Shown here in pieces: positions 1-6,485 of a stretch of DNA of 6,666 nt. The notes beneath the pieces were generated by a model. It had not been told where the DNA came from. It ran no database searches and was given only the letters and a program-made list of their open reading frames with translations. Source of the stretch: Synergistaceae bacterium (GTDB taxonomy: Bacteria; Synergistota; Synergistia; Synergistales; Synergistaceae); contig JAISLO010000055.1 of the NCBI GenBank assembly GCA_031290815.1, positions 1 through 6,666 of the forward strand, in the 5' to 3' direction. Each line of letters begins with the position of its first letter. Positions within the stretch are counted from its first letter, which is position 1. Made by a program: the position numbers and the translations under genes.

Positions 1-397
1 ACTGTCTCTGAGAAAAGGCGCTGAGAGCGAACTGAAGCAGCCACAAGGCAAAACAAATTCTTTTAGCGAGATTCGAGCTCGAAACATGCCCTCCATGAGA
101 CGAGGCTGTATTCAAAAAAATCGCCCTCCTTCCTCTTGCCGTTACCATGCTGAAATCTTGTGATGTTTTTTTCGGCATTGCTACTGGAAAGTTTAAGATT
201 CATGTTTGCCAATTCAAGATCCTTAGCCTTGTCTACCTCGCCAGAGTCCGAGAGGGTATAATTTGGTCGAAAGAAGAACTTCGACTGCAATAAACTTGTT
301 TCCCCTCGCAAAACCGTATGTGAAAGCAGTGATCATGCGGCTTCGGATCATATCGTCGACGTAAACGATATGGATTGTATGCCGGCAGGACGCGCCG
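1..397. other. AT-richer non-coding tail downstream of tsaD
   Basis: I see no convincing gene in these 397 bases. The stretch is visibly richer in A and T than the genes to its right. The longest open frame is on the minus strand at 63-311: 82 codons from a TTG. It has no recognisable domain, no good ribosome binding site, and a low-complexity, charged composition with runs of Ser, Asn, Lys and Phe. I regard it as probably spurious or the remnant of a decayed gene. Small symmetric elements are present: a perfect 12-base palindrome at 72-83 (TTCGAGCTCGAA), a 6-bp stem with an 8-base loop at 266-285 (GTCGAA/TTCGAC), and the hairpins past tsaD described separately. No tRNA, tmRNA or T-tract terminator was found on either strand. 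The left edge cuts the region, so a gene beginning further left cannot be excluded. Confidence 0.5.
349..372 (-). terminator. Hairpin 25 bases past tsaD, possible weak terminator
   Basis: The arms CATATCGT (349-356) and ACGATATG (365-372) are perfect 8-base inverted repeats around an 8-base loop. They lie just downstream of the tsaD stop codon in the direction of transcription. No U-tract follows on the minus strand, so this is not a standard intrinsic terminator; it could be a 3'-end stabiliser or a Rho-related end. Bases 367-374 can instead pair with 403-410 (GATATGGA/TCCATATC), which lies in the last codons of tsaD, so the two stems exclude each other. Confidence 0.3.
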
Positions 398-1402
398 TCA
401 CGTCCATATCTTCCATGACGGATCCGGCGTGAGTGAGAGGTCTGAGCGTCCGCCGCGCGAGTATGACGCATAGCCTGCGGCCGCTATCATTATCGCGTTG
501 TCCGTACAGTACTTCGCGGGCGGGAGAAATACTTCAAAACCCTTCCGCCTCCCCAGTTCGACCAGCGCATTCCTCAGGTTTGCGTTAGCCGCCACGCCGC
601 CGGACAGGGTCACCCTGCCGACCTTCGTTCGCTCGACGGCGATCTCCAACTTCACCAGAAGCGACTCCGTCACAGCCCTTTGGAACGAGGCGCAGACGTC
701 GGCTGTGGGAATCTCACCCTTTGCCTTCAGCAGAGCCGTTCGGAGCGACGTCTTGATCCCGCTGAAGCTGAATTCGACCTCGCCGGAATCCCTCATGGCC
801 ACCGGAAACGCAAAGGCGAATGGATCGCCGCCGGCCGCCATCCTCTCGATGACAGGCCCTCCCGGATACCCGAGCCCAAGCATCTTGGCCGCCTTATCGT
901 ATGCCTCGCCCGCAGCGTCGTCCCTCGTCGCGCCGAGCAGGGAATACTCCCCATAATCTCGCGCCAGGATCACCTCGGTGTGCCCGCCGGACACTATCAT
1001 GCACAGGAACGGAGGCCGGAGCTCGGGATGCGACATGATGTTCGCGTAGAGATGCCCTTCGAGATGATTGACGCCTATAATGGGCGTTCCCCATCCCTGC
1101 GACAGCGCCTTCGCCGACATGACCCCCACCAGCAGCGAGCCCATCAGCCCCGGCCCCGATGTTACCGCGATGAGACCTATATCTCTTGGAGAAACGCCCG
1201 TCTTGGCAAGGAGAGCGCGAAGCAACGGCAGCAACGCCTCCTGGTGTTTTCTCGATGCGAGCTCCGGCACTACGCCGCCGAACGGGGAGTGATCGGCTAT
1301 CTGGCTCGATATCACATCGCCAACTTCCGTCGAACCTCCCTCCAAAATCGCGAGCGCCGTGTCGTCACAGCTCGTCTCGATTCCAAGCGTCAGAATGTTC
1401 AC
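398..1402 (-). CDS. tsaD: tRNA N6-adenosine threonylcarbamoyltransferase TsaD
   Basis: TsaD (Kae1/Gcp/YgjD family) transfers the threonylcarbamoyl group from threonylcarbamoyl-AMP to A37 of ANN-decoding tRNAs, working in the cytoplasm with TsaB and TsaE. The protein is 334 residues, close to the 337 of E. coli. It has the N-terminal ASKHA signature GIETSCDDT (7-15), the metal ligands of the HxxxH motif in NHLEGH (His113, His117), SGGHTE (138-143), the TRDDAAGEAYDK block (159-170) followed by LGLGYPGGP, the nucleotide-site LSGGVAANANL (266-276), and YCTDNA with the third metal ligand Asp301. All key residues are present. The start is GTG at 1402, which places the family N-terminus MNILTLGIE exactly. 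The ribosome binding site is weak, and a different-frame ORF stops in the overlapping GTGA, so translation may be coupled. It is the last gene of the run, 46 bases after fmdB. tsaB and tsaE are not in the window. Confidence 0.97.
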   Translation of the reverse strand: MNILTLGIETSCDDTALAILEGGSTEVGDVISSQIADHSPFGGVVPELASRKHQEALLPLLRALLAKTGVSPRDIGLIAVTSGPGLMGSLLVGVMSAKALSQGWGTPIIGVNHLEGHLYANIMSHPELRPPFLCMIVSGGHTEVILARDYGEYSLLGATRDDAAGEAYDKAAKMLGLGYPGGPVIERMAAGGDPFAFAFPVAMRDSGEVEFSFSGIKTSLRTALLKAKGEIPTADVCASFQRAVTESLLVKLEIAVERTKVGRVTLSGGVAANANLRNALVELGRRKGFEVFLPPAKYCTDNAIMIAAAGYASYSRGGRSDLSLTPDPSWKIWT

Positions 1403-1448
1403 GCAGGCCCGGCCGCCTCTGATTCGGAGGAGAGATCCGACGCCAGGA

Positions 1449-1625
1449 TCAGCGGCCGCAGCTCCCGCATGAGCAGCTCGGCCCGCAATTCCCCGAACAG
1501 CTCTTCGCCCTTCTGCGCTCGCCCTTTACGTGGACGAGCACCTTGCATCTGCACGACGGACATCGGCTTGCAAATCCCTCGGTCTCAAACTGTTTGCCGC
1601 ATTCGGCACATCTGTACTCGTGCAC
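1449..1625 (-). CDS. FmdB-type small zinc ribbon protein
   Basis: This is a 58-residue protein of the FmdB/CxxC_CXXC_SSSS putative regulatory family. It opens with the typical HEYRCAECG, giving the first zinc knuckle Cys6-x2-Cys9, and the second pair is Cys22-x2-Cys25 in RCPSC. Between and after these come a basic stretch (KGERRRAK) and a Cys/Ser/Gly-rich tail with Cys43, 47, 51, 53 and 56, also typical of the family. The role of such proteins is not well established; a link to transcription or to metal or redox handling is only inferred. I chose GTG at 1625 over the in-frame ATG at 1634, because the Shine-Dalgarno AAGGAG directly abuts that ATG but lies 9 bases from the GTG. The chosen start also gives the family's usual N-terminus. 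The gene lies 50 bases after murJ and 46 before tsaD and is probably co-transcribed with both. Confidence 0.85.
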   Translation of the reverse strand: MHEYRCAECGKQFETEGFASRCPSCRCKVLVHVKGERRRAKSCSGNCGPSCSCGSCGR

Positions 1626-1634
1626 GCGAGTCAT

Positions 1635-1640
1635 CTCCTT
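1635..1640 (-). promoter_or_regulatory. Ribosome binding site that fixes the fmdB-type start
   Basis: AAGGAG on the minus strand ends immediately before an ATG (1632-1634) with no spacer, which would make a poor start. The GTG at 1623-1625 in the same frame has a 9-base spacer, so this site selects GTG. Confidence 0.7.
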
Positions 1641-1675
1641 CGAAAATTAACGTAAAGCCCTGATTTACCATGCCC

Positions 1676-3259
1676 TCATTCAATTATACCCTCTTCCCTC
1701 CGCCGCGCAAGCGCGGCCCTGATCCATCCCCACTCGGGACAGCGGAGGAAAACTGTCGCGGCCGCGTAAGACGCTCCGCCCAGCGTAACTGCGGTCAACA
1801 CCCACGCCAAACGGAGGGCAAACGATCCTCCCGCCGGATACGGACATGCTCGCGCCGCGGCCAGGATCGCGCCTGTCATGACAGAACATGACAGGACGAG
1901 GCGGATGAACCATGACGCCCCGAATATGCCTATTCCTCTCCCAATGCTTCCCGACAGATACCGCGCGGCCACGAAGGCGGCGCACGTAAAGGCGCACGAC
2001 GTCCCCATGGCTAGGCCCGCGTAGGAGAAGCGCATCATGAGCGCGCCGCCCAGCACGAGATTCGCGCAGACCGTGAACGCGGTGACCTTCACCGCCGCCT
2101 TGGGCATCGTCCTGGCATAGAGGGCCCGCATCAGCACCGTGTTGCAAGCTGTTCCCGGAAGACCGGCCGCGTAACACGCGAGCGCTCCGCTGGTGGTCGT
2201 CCAAGCCCATTCGTCGAACGCCCCGCGCATCAGCAGCACGTGCACGATCGGGCGCGCGATGAGGATCAGTCCGATCGCCGCCGGCAGGACGATGAACATG
2301 TTGAATCTCAGCGCGTCGCGGATGAAGGCCCGAAATTCCTCAGAGTCCTCCGGGGCTATCCGGGAGAGCATCGGCAGGACGGCCTGAGATATCGCTATGA
2401 CGAACAGCCCCAGCGGAAGCTGGATTATCCTGTCGGCGTAGTTGAGGGCCGAGATGACTCCCCCCTCCAGGAACGAACCAAGCACCCTGCTTATCACGGG
2501 GTTTATCTGATTCAGCGACAGACCGGCGGCATAGGGGAGAAACAGCGCCAAGCACTCCCGCAGGTCGCGGTTCCCAGTGTCGGGAAATGACGGGACGAGG
2601 CCGATCCCCATGCGGCATGCCCAGAAGCACTGCAGCAGCATACTGCACGCCCCTCCGGCAAGAACAGCCGCCGGCAGGGACCATATCGTCCCTCCGCTCT
2701 TGAAGAGCGCCAATACTGTGATGAACGCGATGTTGCTCGCGGCAGGCGCGACGGATGGCACGAAGAAGCTGCCGACGCTGTTCAAAACGCCCATTGCGAG
2801 AGCTCCGACGGAGACGAACAGGAGGAAGGGGAACATCGCCCGGGACAGCGAAACGGCAAGCCGGCTGTGCTCTCCCTCGAAACCGGGCGCTATTATCCGG
2901 ACCAGCAGCGGCGAGACCAGCACTCCCAACAGAACGACGGCGGAACATGCGGCGATGAGTATAAAGAGCGTGTCTCGCGCGAGTTTCCTCGCCGAATCAG
3001 CGCCATCCCTGCCATAGACACGAGAAAAGACGGGGACGAAGGACGCGGACAGAGCGCCCTCCGCCAGCAGTTGGCGGGCCAGGTTGGCTAGCGTATACGA
3101 CACGTAGAACGCGTCCATGGCTCGGGTGGCCCCAAAGAGCGCAGCGACCATGACCTCGCGAGCGAGGCCCAAAATCCGGCTGAGCAGCGTGCCGGCCATC
3201 ATGCGGAGCGCCCTGCCCACCATGCCGGCCATGTCGGCCCTGCCGCCGCGCGCTACCAT
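1676..3259 (-). CDS. murJ: Lipid II flippase MurJ (MviN)
   Basis: MurJ is an inner-membrane MOP-superfamily transporter that flips undecaprenyl-linked lipid II to the periplasmic face for peptidoglycan synthesis. The 527-residue protein is strongly hydrophobic throughout, with about 14 likely membrane segments. The signature TLLSRILGLARE (24-35) is followed by the MDAFYVSYTLANLARQLLAEG block (48-68) and NYADRIIQLPLG (273-284). Charged residues matching those reported as important in E. coli MurJ are Arg28, Arg34, Asp49, Arg62, Glu67 and Arg277. The ATG at 3259 lies inside the end of lptB (7-base overlap), with GGGGA 9 bases upstream. A second in-frame ATG, codon 10, also has a nearby AGGG and would match the usual N-terminal length slightly better, so the exact start is open. 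The overlap indicates translational coupling with lptB. Length and motifs are those of an intact protein. Confidence 0.96.
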   Translation of the reverse strand: MVARGGRADMAGMVGRALRMMAGTLLSRILGLAREVMVAALFGATRAMDAFYVSYTLANLARQLLAEGALSASFVPVFSRVYGRDGADSARKLARDTLFILIAACSAVVLLGVLVSPLLVRIIAPGFEGEHSRLAVSLSRAMFPFLLFVSVGALAMGVLNSVGSFFVPSVAPAASNIAFITVLALFKSGGTIWSLPAAVLAGGACSMLLQCFWACRMGIGLVPSFPDTGNRDLRECLALFLPYAAGLSLNQINPVISRVLGSFLEGGVISALNYADRIIQLPLGLFVIAISQAVLPMLSRIAPEDSEEFRAFIRDALRFNMFIVLPAAIGLILIARPIVHVLLMRGAFDEWAWTTTSGALACYAAGLPGTACNTVLMRALYARTMPKAAVKVTAFTVCANLVLGGALMMRFSYAGLAMGTSCAFTCAAFVAARYLSGSIGRGIGIFGASWFIRLVLSCSVMTGAILAAARACPYPAGGSFALRLAWVLTAVTLGGASYAAATVFLRCPEWGWIRAALARRREEGIIE

Positions 3260-3987
3260 TCAAAGCGGTCCCCGAGATAATACTTTATGGCGCGAGGATC
3301 GTTCGCCACCACATCCGGCGGGCCGTCTACGACGATGCTCCCCTGGTGCATGATATAAGTCCTGTCGGTGATCGCAAGGGTCTCTCTGACGTTGTGGTCC
3401 GTGAGCAGTATGCCGTAGCCCCTGGCCCGGAGATCGCTTATCACCTCTTGCAGGTCTGCCACAGCTACGGGGTCTATCCCGCTGAAAGGCTCGTCGAGCA
3501 GGATAAACGACGGATCCATCGCAAGACAGCGCGCGATCTCCACGCGCCGCCTCTCACCTCCGGACAGGGCGTATCCGGCCTCGGTCGCTATGTGTCCCAG
3601 GCCGAGCTCGTCGACGAGTTTGTCGCAGACGGCTCCGGCCATCGGCTCCTCGATCCCCCTCTGGGCCAGCACAAGCCGCAGGTTGTCCAGGACGTTGAGC
3701 CTCCTGAATATCGACGCCTCCTGCGGCAGATACCCTATCCCCATCCTTGCGCGCATGTACATTGGGAGTGAGGTCACGTCATTTTCGGATATCATGACTT
3801 GCCCGGAGTCTGGAAGGATCCTGCCGACCATCATGTAGAAGGTGGTGCTCTTTCCGGCGCCGTTGGCGCCAAGGAGGCCGACTATCTCCCCCCTCGACAC
3901 CGTCAGATCTACTCCGTTCACGACAACCCTGTTTTTGAAGCTCTTTCTCAGGTTTTGAACGTAGAGGACATTTCTCTCTGAGCTCAT
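3253..3987 (-). CDS. lptB: LPS export ABC transporter ATP-binding protein LptB
   Basis: LptB is the cytoplasmic ATPase that, with LptF and LptG, extracts lipopolysaccharide from the inner membrane and powers its movement across the periplasm. The 244-residue protein (241 in E. coli) has Walker A GANGAGKST (40-48), Q-loop Gln89 in YLPQEASIFRRL, which is the LptB-specific form of this region, ABC signature LSGGE (141-145), Walker B FILLDEP (161-167) with catalytic Glu166, FSGIDP in place of the D-loop consensus as usual in LptB, and H-loop His198. I chose the ATG at 3987, because AAAGGA lies 6 bases upstream and the protein then begins just before the family's first strand; the frame remains open to a TTG at 4026 inside lptA. 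The gene starts 25 bases after lptA and overlaps murJ. LptF and LptG genes are not in the window. Confidence 0.97.
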   Translation of the reverse strand: MSSERNVLYVQNLRKSFKNRVVVNGVDLTVSRGEIVGLLGANGAGKSTTFYMMVGRILPDSGQVMISENDVTSLPMYMRARMGIGYLPQEASIFRRLNVLDNLRLVLAQRGIEEPMAGAVCDKLVDELGLGHIATEAGYALSGGERRRVEIARCLAMDPSFILLDEPFSGIDPVAVADLQEVISDLRARGYGILLTDHNVRETLAITDRTYIMHQGSIVVDGPPDVVANDPRAIKYYLGDRFEW

Positions 3988-3993
3988 GACGGG

Positions 3994-3999
3994 TCCTTT
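3994..3999 (-). promoter_or_regulatory. Ribosome binding site of lptB
   Basis: AAAGGA on the minus strand sits 6 bases before the ATG at 3985-3987. It supports that start over the in-frame TTG 13 codons upstream at 4026, which lies within the lptA coding region. Confidence 0.65.
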
Positions 4000-4012
4000 G
4001 TCTGTCAATTCA

Positions 4013-4867
4013 TCACGGCGTTCCAAAGGTCAGCGTCGGCTGTCCCAGAGCTTCGACTCGCCCCGAACCGAGGTGGTAGACCACGCTGCTTGCCTTGAGC
4101 CTCTGGTCTCCGCGCACCACTACCGCGTTGCCGGTCACGACGATCGTGCCTCTCGCCAGCGAGTACACGCCCTTGTCCCCAGTCACCGTGGATGTCACAC
4201 CCTTGTTGTCCAGCATATCGATAGACACGTTCCCGTCGGTTATCATCTCGACGATCTTCGCCCCGTCGAAGATGCCGTTGGCGCTCTTCGAGGACAAGCG
4301 CACGCCCCGGGAGCGGTCCGTGTATTCCCTGACGCCGCTCGCCCAGAACTGATCCCCGCTCCTGGCCGCGAGGTCTGAATCTATGGAGAACTCTTCAAAC
4401 GTTCCGAGCACGCTTCCCTTGGCCTTGTAATTGTTTTCCCCGATATCCCACGTCACGCTCTGAGCCGTGAGCCTGTCGCCCCGCCTGGTCATGACGACGT
4501 CGCCGGAGGCCGTGATCCTCCTCACTGGCTCGGGCCCCCCCGTGTTTGACAGACTCATGGCATCGCAGGTTATCTCGATGGACTCACGCTTGAAACTGCC
4601 CCTGACGTTGCCGTTCGCCGTGAAGACCTTGCCGTTGACGTCCCCGCCCCCCCTGTCGCTGAACAGCTCTCCATCCGGACTCGTGAAATGAACGTCCCCG
4701 GATGCCGCCACCCAGCCGGTCTTCGAATCGTAGCTCAGGGAACCGGCGGTGAGGACAGCCTCGCCGGCCGCGTGCGCCGCGCCGGCAAAGGCCGATAAAA
4801 TTCCGGCCGCGACAAGCATTAACACTCCGGCTCGCCATGCCGTGACCGGTCGGTTAGTATGCGTCAT
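4013..4867 (-). CDS. lptA: LptA/OstA-like periplasmic LPS transport protein
   Basis: The 284-residue protein begins with a clear signal peptide: Arg12, a hydrophobic stretch at about 14-30 and an AHA-type cleavage site after Ala33. The mature part is almost all beta-strand repeats of the OstA/LptA kind: a 'tAgsLsYDsktG..AASGDVhF' unit near 39-62, a 'GKVFTANGNV' unit, a 'RLTAQSVTWD...YKAKGSV' unit near 132-155, and a final 'VTGDKGVYSLARGTIVVTGNAVV' plus 'LKASSVVYHLGSGRVEALG' pair near 225-275. Proteins of this fold line the periplasmic bridge that carries LPS to the outer membrane. It is about 100 residues longer than E. coli LptA (185), consistent with additional jellyroll repeats. The immediately following lptB supports the assignment. 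It could also be annotated as an LptA/LptC-like OstA-family protein; it lacks the uncleaved anchor expected of LptC. The start has a strong ribosome binding site (4878-4887). Confidence 0.88.
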   Translation of the reverse strand: MTHTNRPVTAWRAGVLMLVAAGILSAFAGAAHAAGEAVLTAGSLSYDSKTGWVAASGDVHFTSPDGELFSDRGGGDVNGKVFTANGNVRGSFKRESIEITCDAMSLSNTGGPEPVRRITASGDVVMTRRGDRLTAQSVTWDIGENNYKAKGSVLGTFEEFSIDSDLAARSGDQFWASGVREYTDRSRGVRLSSKSANGIFDGAKIVEMITDGNVSIDMLDNKGVTSTVTGDKGVYSLARGTIVVTGNAVVVRGDQRLKASSVVYHLGSGRVEALGQPTLTFGTP

Positions 4868-4877
4868 GAAAGAAAAA

Positions 4878-4887
4878 CCTCCTCCCT
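4878..4887 (-). promoter_or_regulatory. Strong ribosome binding site of lptA
   Basis: AGGGAGGAGG on the minus strand lies 10 bases before the lptA ATG at 4865-4867, followed by a pyrimidine-rich spacer. It is the strongest Shine-Dalgarno sequence in the window. With the 64-base gap after the MATE gene, it shows lptA is translated independently even if co-transcribed. No convincing -35/-10 pair was found in the gap. Confidence 0.7.
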
Positions 4888-4931
4888 GTATTGGGAATCG
4901 CTTATCAAGCCGATGAAACGAAACCCCTCCG

Positions 4932-6329
4932 CTAAGCGCTGTGCGCCGCTTGTTCCAGCCTCCTAATCTCCACTATCTCATTCACGATAAAGGCTGCGGC
5001 CAGAATCGCCGCCGCGAGATCGGCCACCGGGCCCGCGTACATGATGCCGTCTATACCCCAATACATCGGAAAAATTATTATGAGGGGAAGCAGGAAGAGG
5101 ATCTGTCTCGTCAAGGATATAAAAAATCCCCTCGTAGCCTTGCCTATGGACGTGAAGAAGTTGGCGGTGACCGGCTGTATTCCGTTTGTAAACGTCATGA
5201 AAAGAAATATCCTGAAATATCTCTCCACGAAGTGATAGTAGTCCTCCGTTCCCCTTCCGAAGAGGCTGATTATCTCCCTTGGGAAGCATTGAAACATGAC
5301 GAACGCAAATACGGAGAGGGCTGTCGCTATGCTGAGCGTGAATCGAAACGTCTGAATGACCCGCGCGTAGTTTCTCGCGCCGTAATTGAACCCGATTATC
5401 GGCTGCCCCCCCTGGGCCAGGCCGATTACAACGGACAGGAATATCATGTTGACCTTTGTGATGACGCCGGCCGCAGCGAGCGGTATGTCGCCGCCATACC
5501 TGGAGAGGCTTCCGTAATACGAAAGCGTATTGTTCAAGGCTATCTGCACGCACATCATGGCGAACTGGTTGAAGCACGACGCGGCGCCCAACGAGGCTAT
5601 CGCCGAGATCCTGCGATGGTTCGGGATGAAATAGCGCTTGTAAAGCTTGACTCCTCTGTAATTCAGGAGGTAGCGCACTGCGAATATCCAGCCGACGAAC
5701 TGAGACAGCACCGTAGCCCACGCTGCGCCAGCTATGCCCATGTCCAGCACGAAGATGAATATGGGGTCGAGCACAGTGTTCAGAATAGCGCCTACGAGAA
5801 CGCAGAACATGGAGTATTTGGGGCTGCCATCCGCGCGGATGAGATGTCCTCCGCTTATCGTCATCACAAGAAACGGCATCCCCAGCGACGTTATTCCGGT
5901 GTATGACACGGCATACGGCATGACATTCTCCGTCGCGCCAAAGGAGGCGAGAACTTGACCTAGCATCGCGCGCGCCGCAACGCATATTACCACCCCGCCG
6001 ACGGCGGAGAGGGTGATCGCGTTCGCCACGATACGCCCCGCTTCATCCCTGTTGCCCCTGCCAAGCTGCAGGCTGTAGTTCGAGGCCCCTCCGATGCCAA
6101 GAAGCAATCCGACGGAGGTGCACACCGTGACCAGCGGCAGCGCGACATTTGTAGCCGCGTTGCCGAGAATTCCCACGCCGCGTCCGATGAAAATCTGATC
6201 CACAATATTATAGAGGGCGCCGCTGAGCATCGCTATGATGCTGGGAATGGCGAACTTTATCAGCAGTCTGCCGACATTGCCCGTGGCAAGGGGGTGCTTG
6301 GCGGTGTCAAGTGTGCCTTGATCTGTCAT
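4932..6329 (-). CDS. MATE family efflux transporter (MepA/NorM-like)
   Basis: This 465-residue inner-membrane protein has the length and twelve-helix pattern of MATE transporters, which export cationic drugs or metabolites in exchange for Na+ or H+. Recognisable motifs are YNIVDQIFIG in the first helix region (40-49), GGHLIRADGSPKYSM (160-174), NTVLDPIFIF (184-193) followed by MGIAGAAWATVLSQ, GGQPIIGFNYGA (307-318), and a late SIGKA....SLTRQ..FLLPL segment. These fit the MepA/DinF side of the family. The substrate cannot be told from the sequence. The ATG at 6329 has GGAG 7 bases upstream, and the N-terminus (KHPLATGNVGRLLIKFAIPS) is typical. It is intact. It lies 64 bases upstream of lptA with no terminator between, so it may be the first gene of the lpt-murJ run; whether that has functional meaning for the envelope is unknown. 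Confidence 0.95.
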   Translation of the reverse strand: MTDQGTLDTAKHPLATGNVGRLLIKFAIPSIIAMLSGALYNIVDQIFIGRGVGILGNAATNVALPLVTVCTSVGLLLGIGGASNYSLQLGRGNRDEAGRIVANAITLSAVGGVVICVAARAMLGQVLASFGATENVMPYAVSYTGITSLGMPFLVMTISGGHLIRADGSPKYSMFCVLVGAILNTVLDPIFIFVLDMGIAGAAWATVLSQFVGWIFAVRYLLNYRGVKLYKRYFIPNHRRISAIASLGAASCFNQFAMMCVQIALNNTLSYYGSLSRYGGDIPLAAAGVITKVNMIFLSVVIGLAQGGQPIIGFNYGARNYARVIQTFRFTLSIATALSVFAFVMFQCFPREIISLFGRGTEDYYHFVERYFRIFLFMTFTNGIQPVTANFFTSIGKATRGFFISLTRQILFLLPLIIIFPMYWGIDGIMYAGPVADLAAAILAAAFIVNEIVEIRRLEQAAHSA

Positions 6330-6393
6330 CGAGCATCTCCAGGAGTTTTAGAATAGAGGGCTGATCTGTCGCGTCCGTGTCAGGCATGTTCGG

Positions 6394-6421
6394 CGTTCAG
6401 CGCTTCGAGAAACGCTGAACG
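6394..6421 (-). terminator. 9-bp hairpin between operons
   Basis: CGTTCAGCG (6394-6402) and CGCTGAACG (6413-6421) form a perfect 9-base stem with a 10-base loop. It is the last of three hairpins met by transcription leaving the right-hand gene, 64 bases before the MATE start. No U-tract follows on either strand, so it is not a canonical intrinsic terminator. It may still end or protect the upstream transcript, or be an REP-like element. Confidence 0.4.
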
Positions 6422-6423
6422 GC

Positions 6424-6440
6424 GCGGCGCTTTACGCCGC
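6424..6440. repeat. GC-only 6-bp hairpin
   Basis: GCGGCG (6424-6429) and CGCCGC (6435-6440) pair perfectly around a 5-base loop (CTTTA on the plus strand). It sits two bases from the 9-bp hairpin at 6394-6421. Its arms are identical in sequence to the core of the next hairpin's arms, so the two can also cross-pair. Confidence 0.4.
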
Positions 6441-6457
6441 CAGCCCAGAACTCCGCT

Positions 6458-6481
6458 CGCGGCGAAACAGTCCCCGCCGCG
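6458..6481 (-). terminator. 7-bp GC-only hairpin right after the upstream gene
   Basis: CGCGGCG (6458-6464) and CGCCGCG (6475-6481) form a perfect 7-base stem with a 10-base loop. On the minus strand it begins 4 bases after the stop codon of the partial gene at the right edge, the usual place for a transcription end signal. There is no U-tract after it. Confidence 0.4.
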
Positions 6482-6485
6482 TCCG

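Noticed and set aside
66..84. T-arm-like sequence (CGAG-CTCGAAT-CTCG on the minus strand) suggesting a tRNA end
   Set aside because: No matching acceptor stem, anticodon arm or D-arm was found upstream, and the loop begins with C rather than T.
257..262. Perfect TATAAT on the plus strand, a possible antisense promoter toward tsaD
   Set aside because: No -35 element lies at 16-18 bases; the nearest (TTGTCT at 229-234) is 22 bases away, and there is no extended -10 TGn.
63..311. 82-codon minus-strand ORF downstream of tsaD
   Set aside because: It has a TTG start, no clear ribosome binding site and no recognisable motif; the openness may be chance. It is described within the 1-397 region rather than called a gene.
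680..1663. 327-codon plus-strand ORF opposite tsaD and the zinc ribbon gene
   Set aside because: It is antisense to two clearly identified genes, rich in Arg, His and Ser as expected of a shadow frame, and shows no domain.
3988..4026. Longer lptB start at TTG 4026, overlapping lptA
   Set aside because: The ATG at 3987 has a well-placed AAAGGA and gives the normal family length; the extra 13 residues are polar and not family-like.
4941..5906. 321-codon plus-strand ORF opposite the MATE gene
   Set aside because: It is antisense to a well-supported transporter, has no hydrophobic or catalytic pattern of its own, and its composition is that of a reversed membrane protein frame.
6330..6393. Promoter for the MATE gene using CTGACA and TATTCT on the minus strand
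   Set aside because: The two hexamers are 22 bases apart, too far for a standard sigma-70 promoter; no better pair was found.
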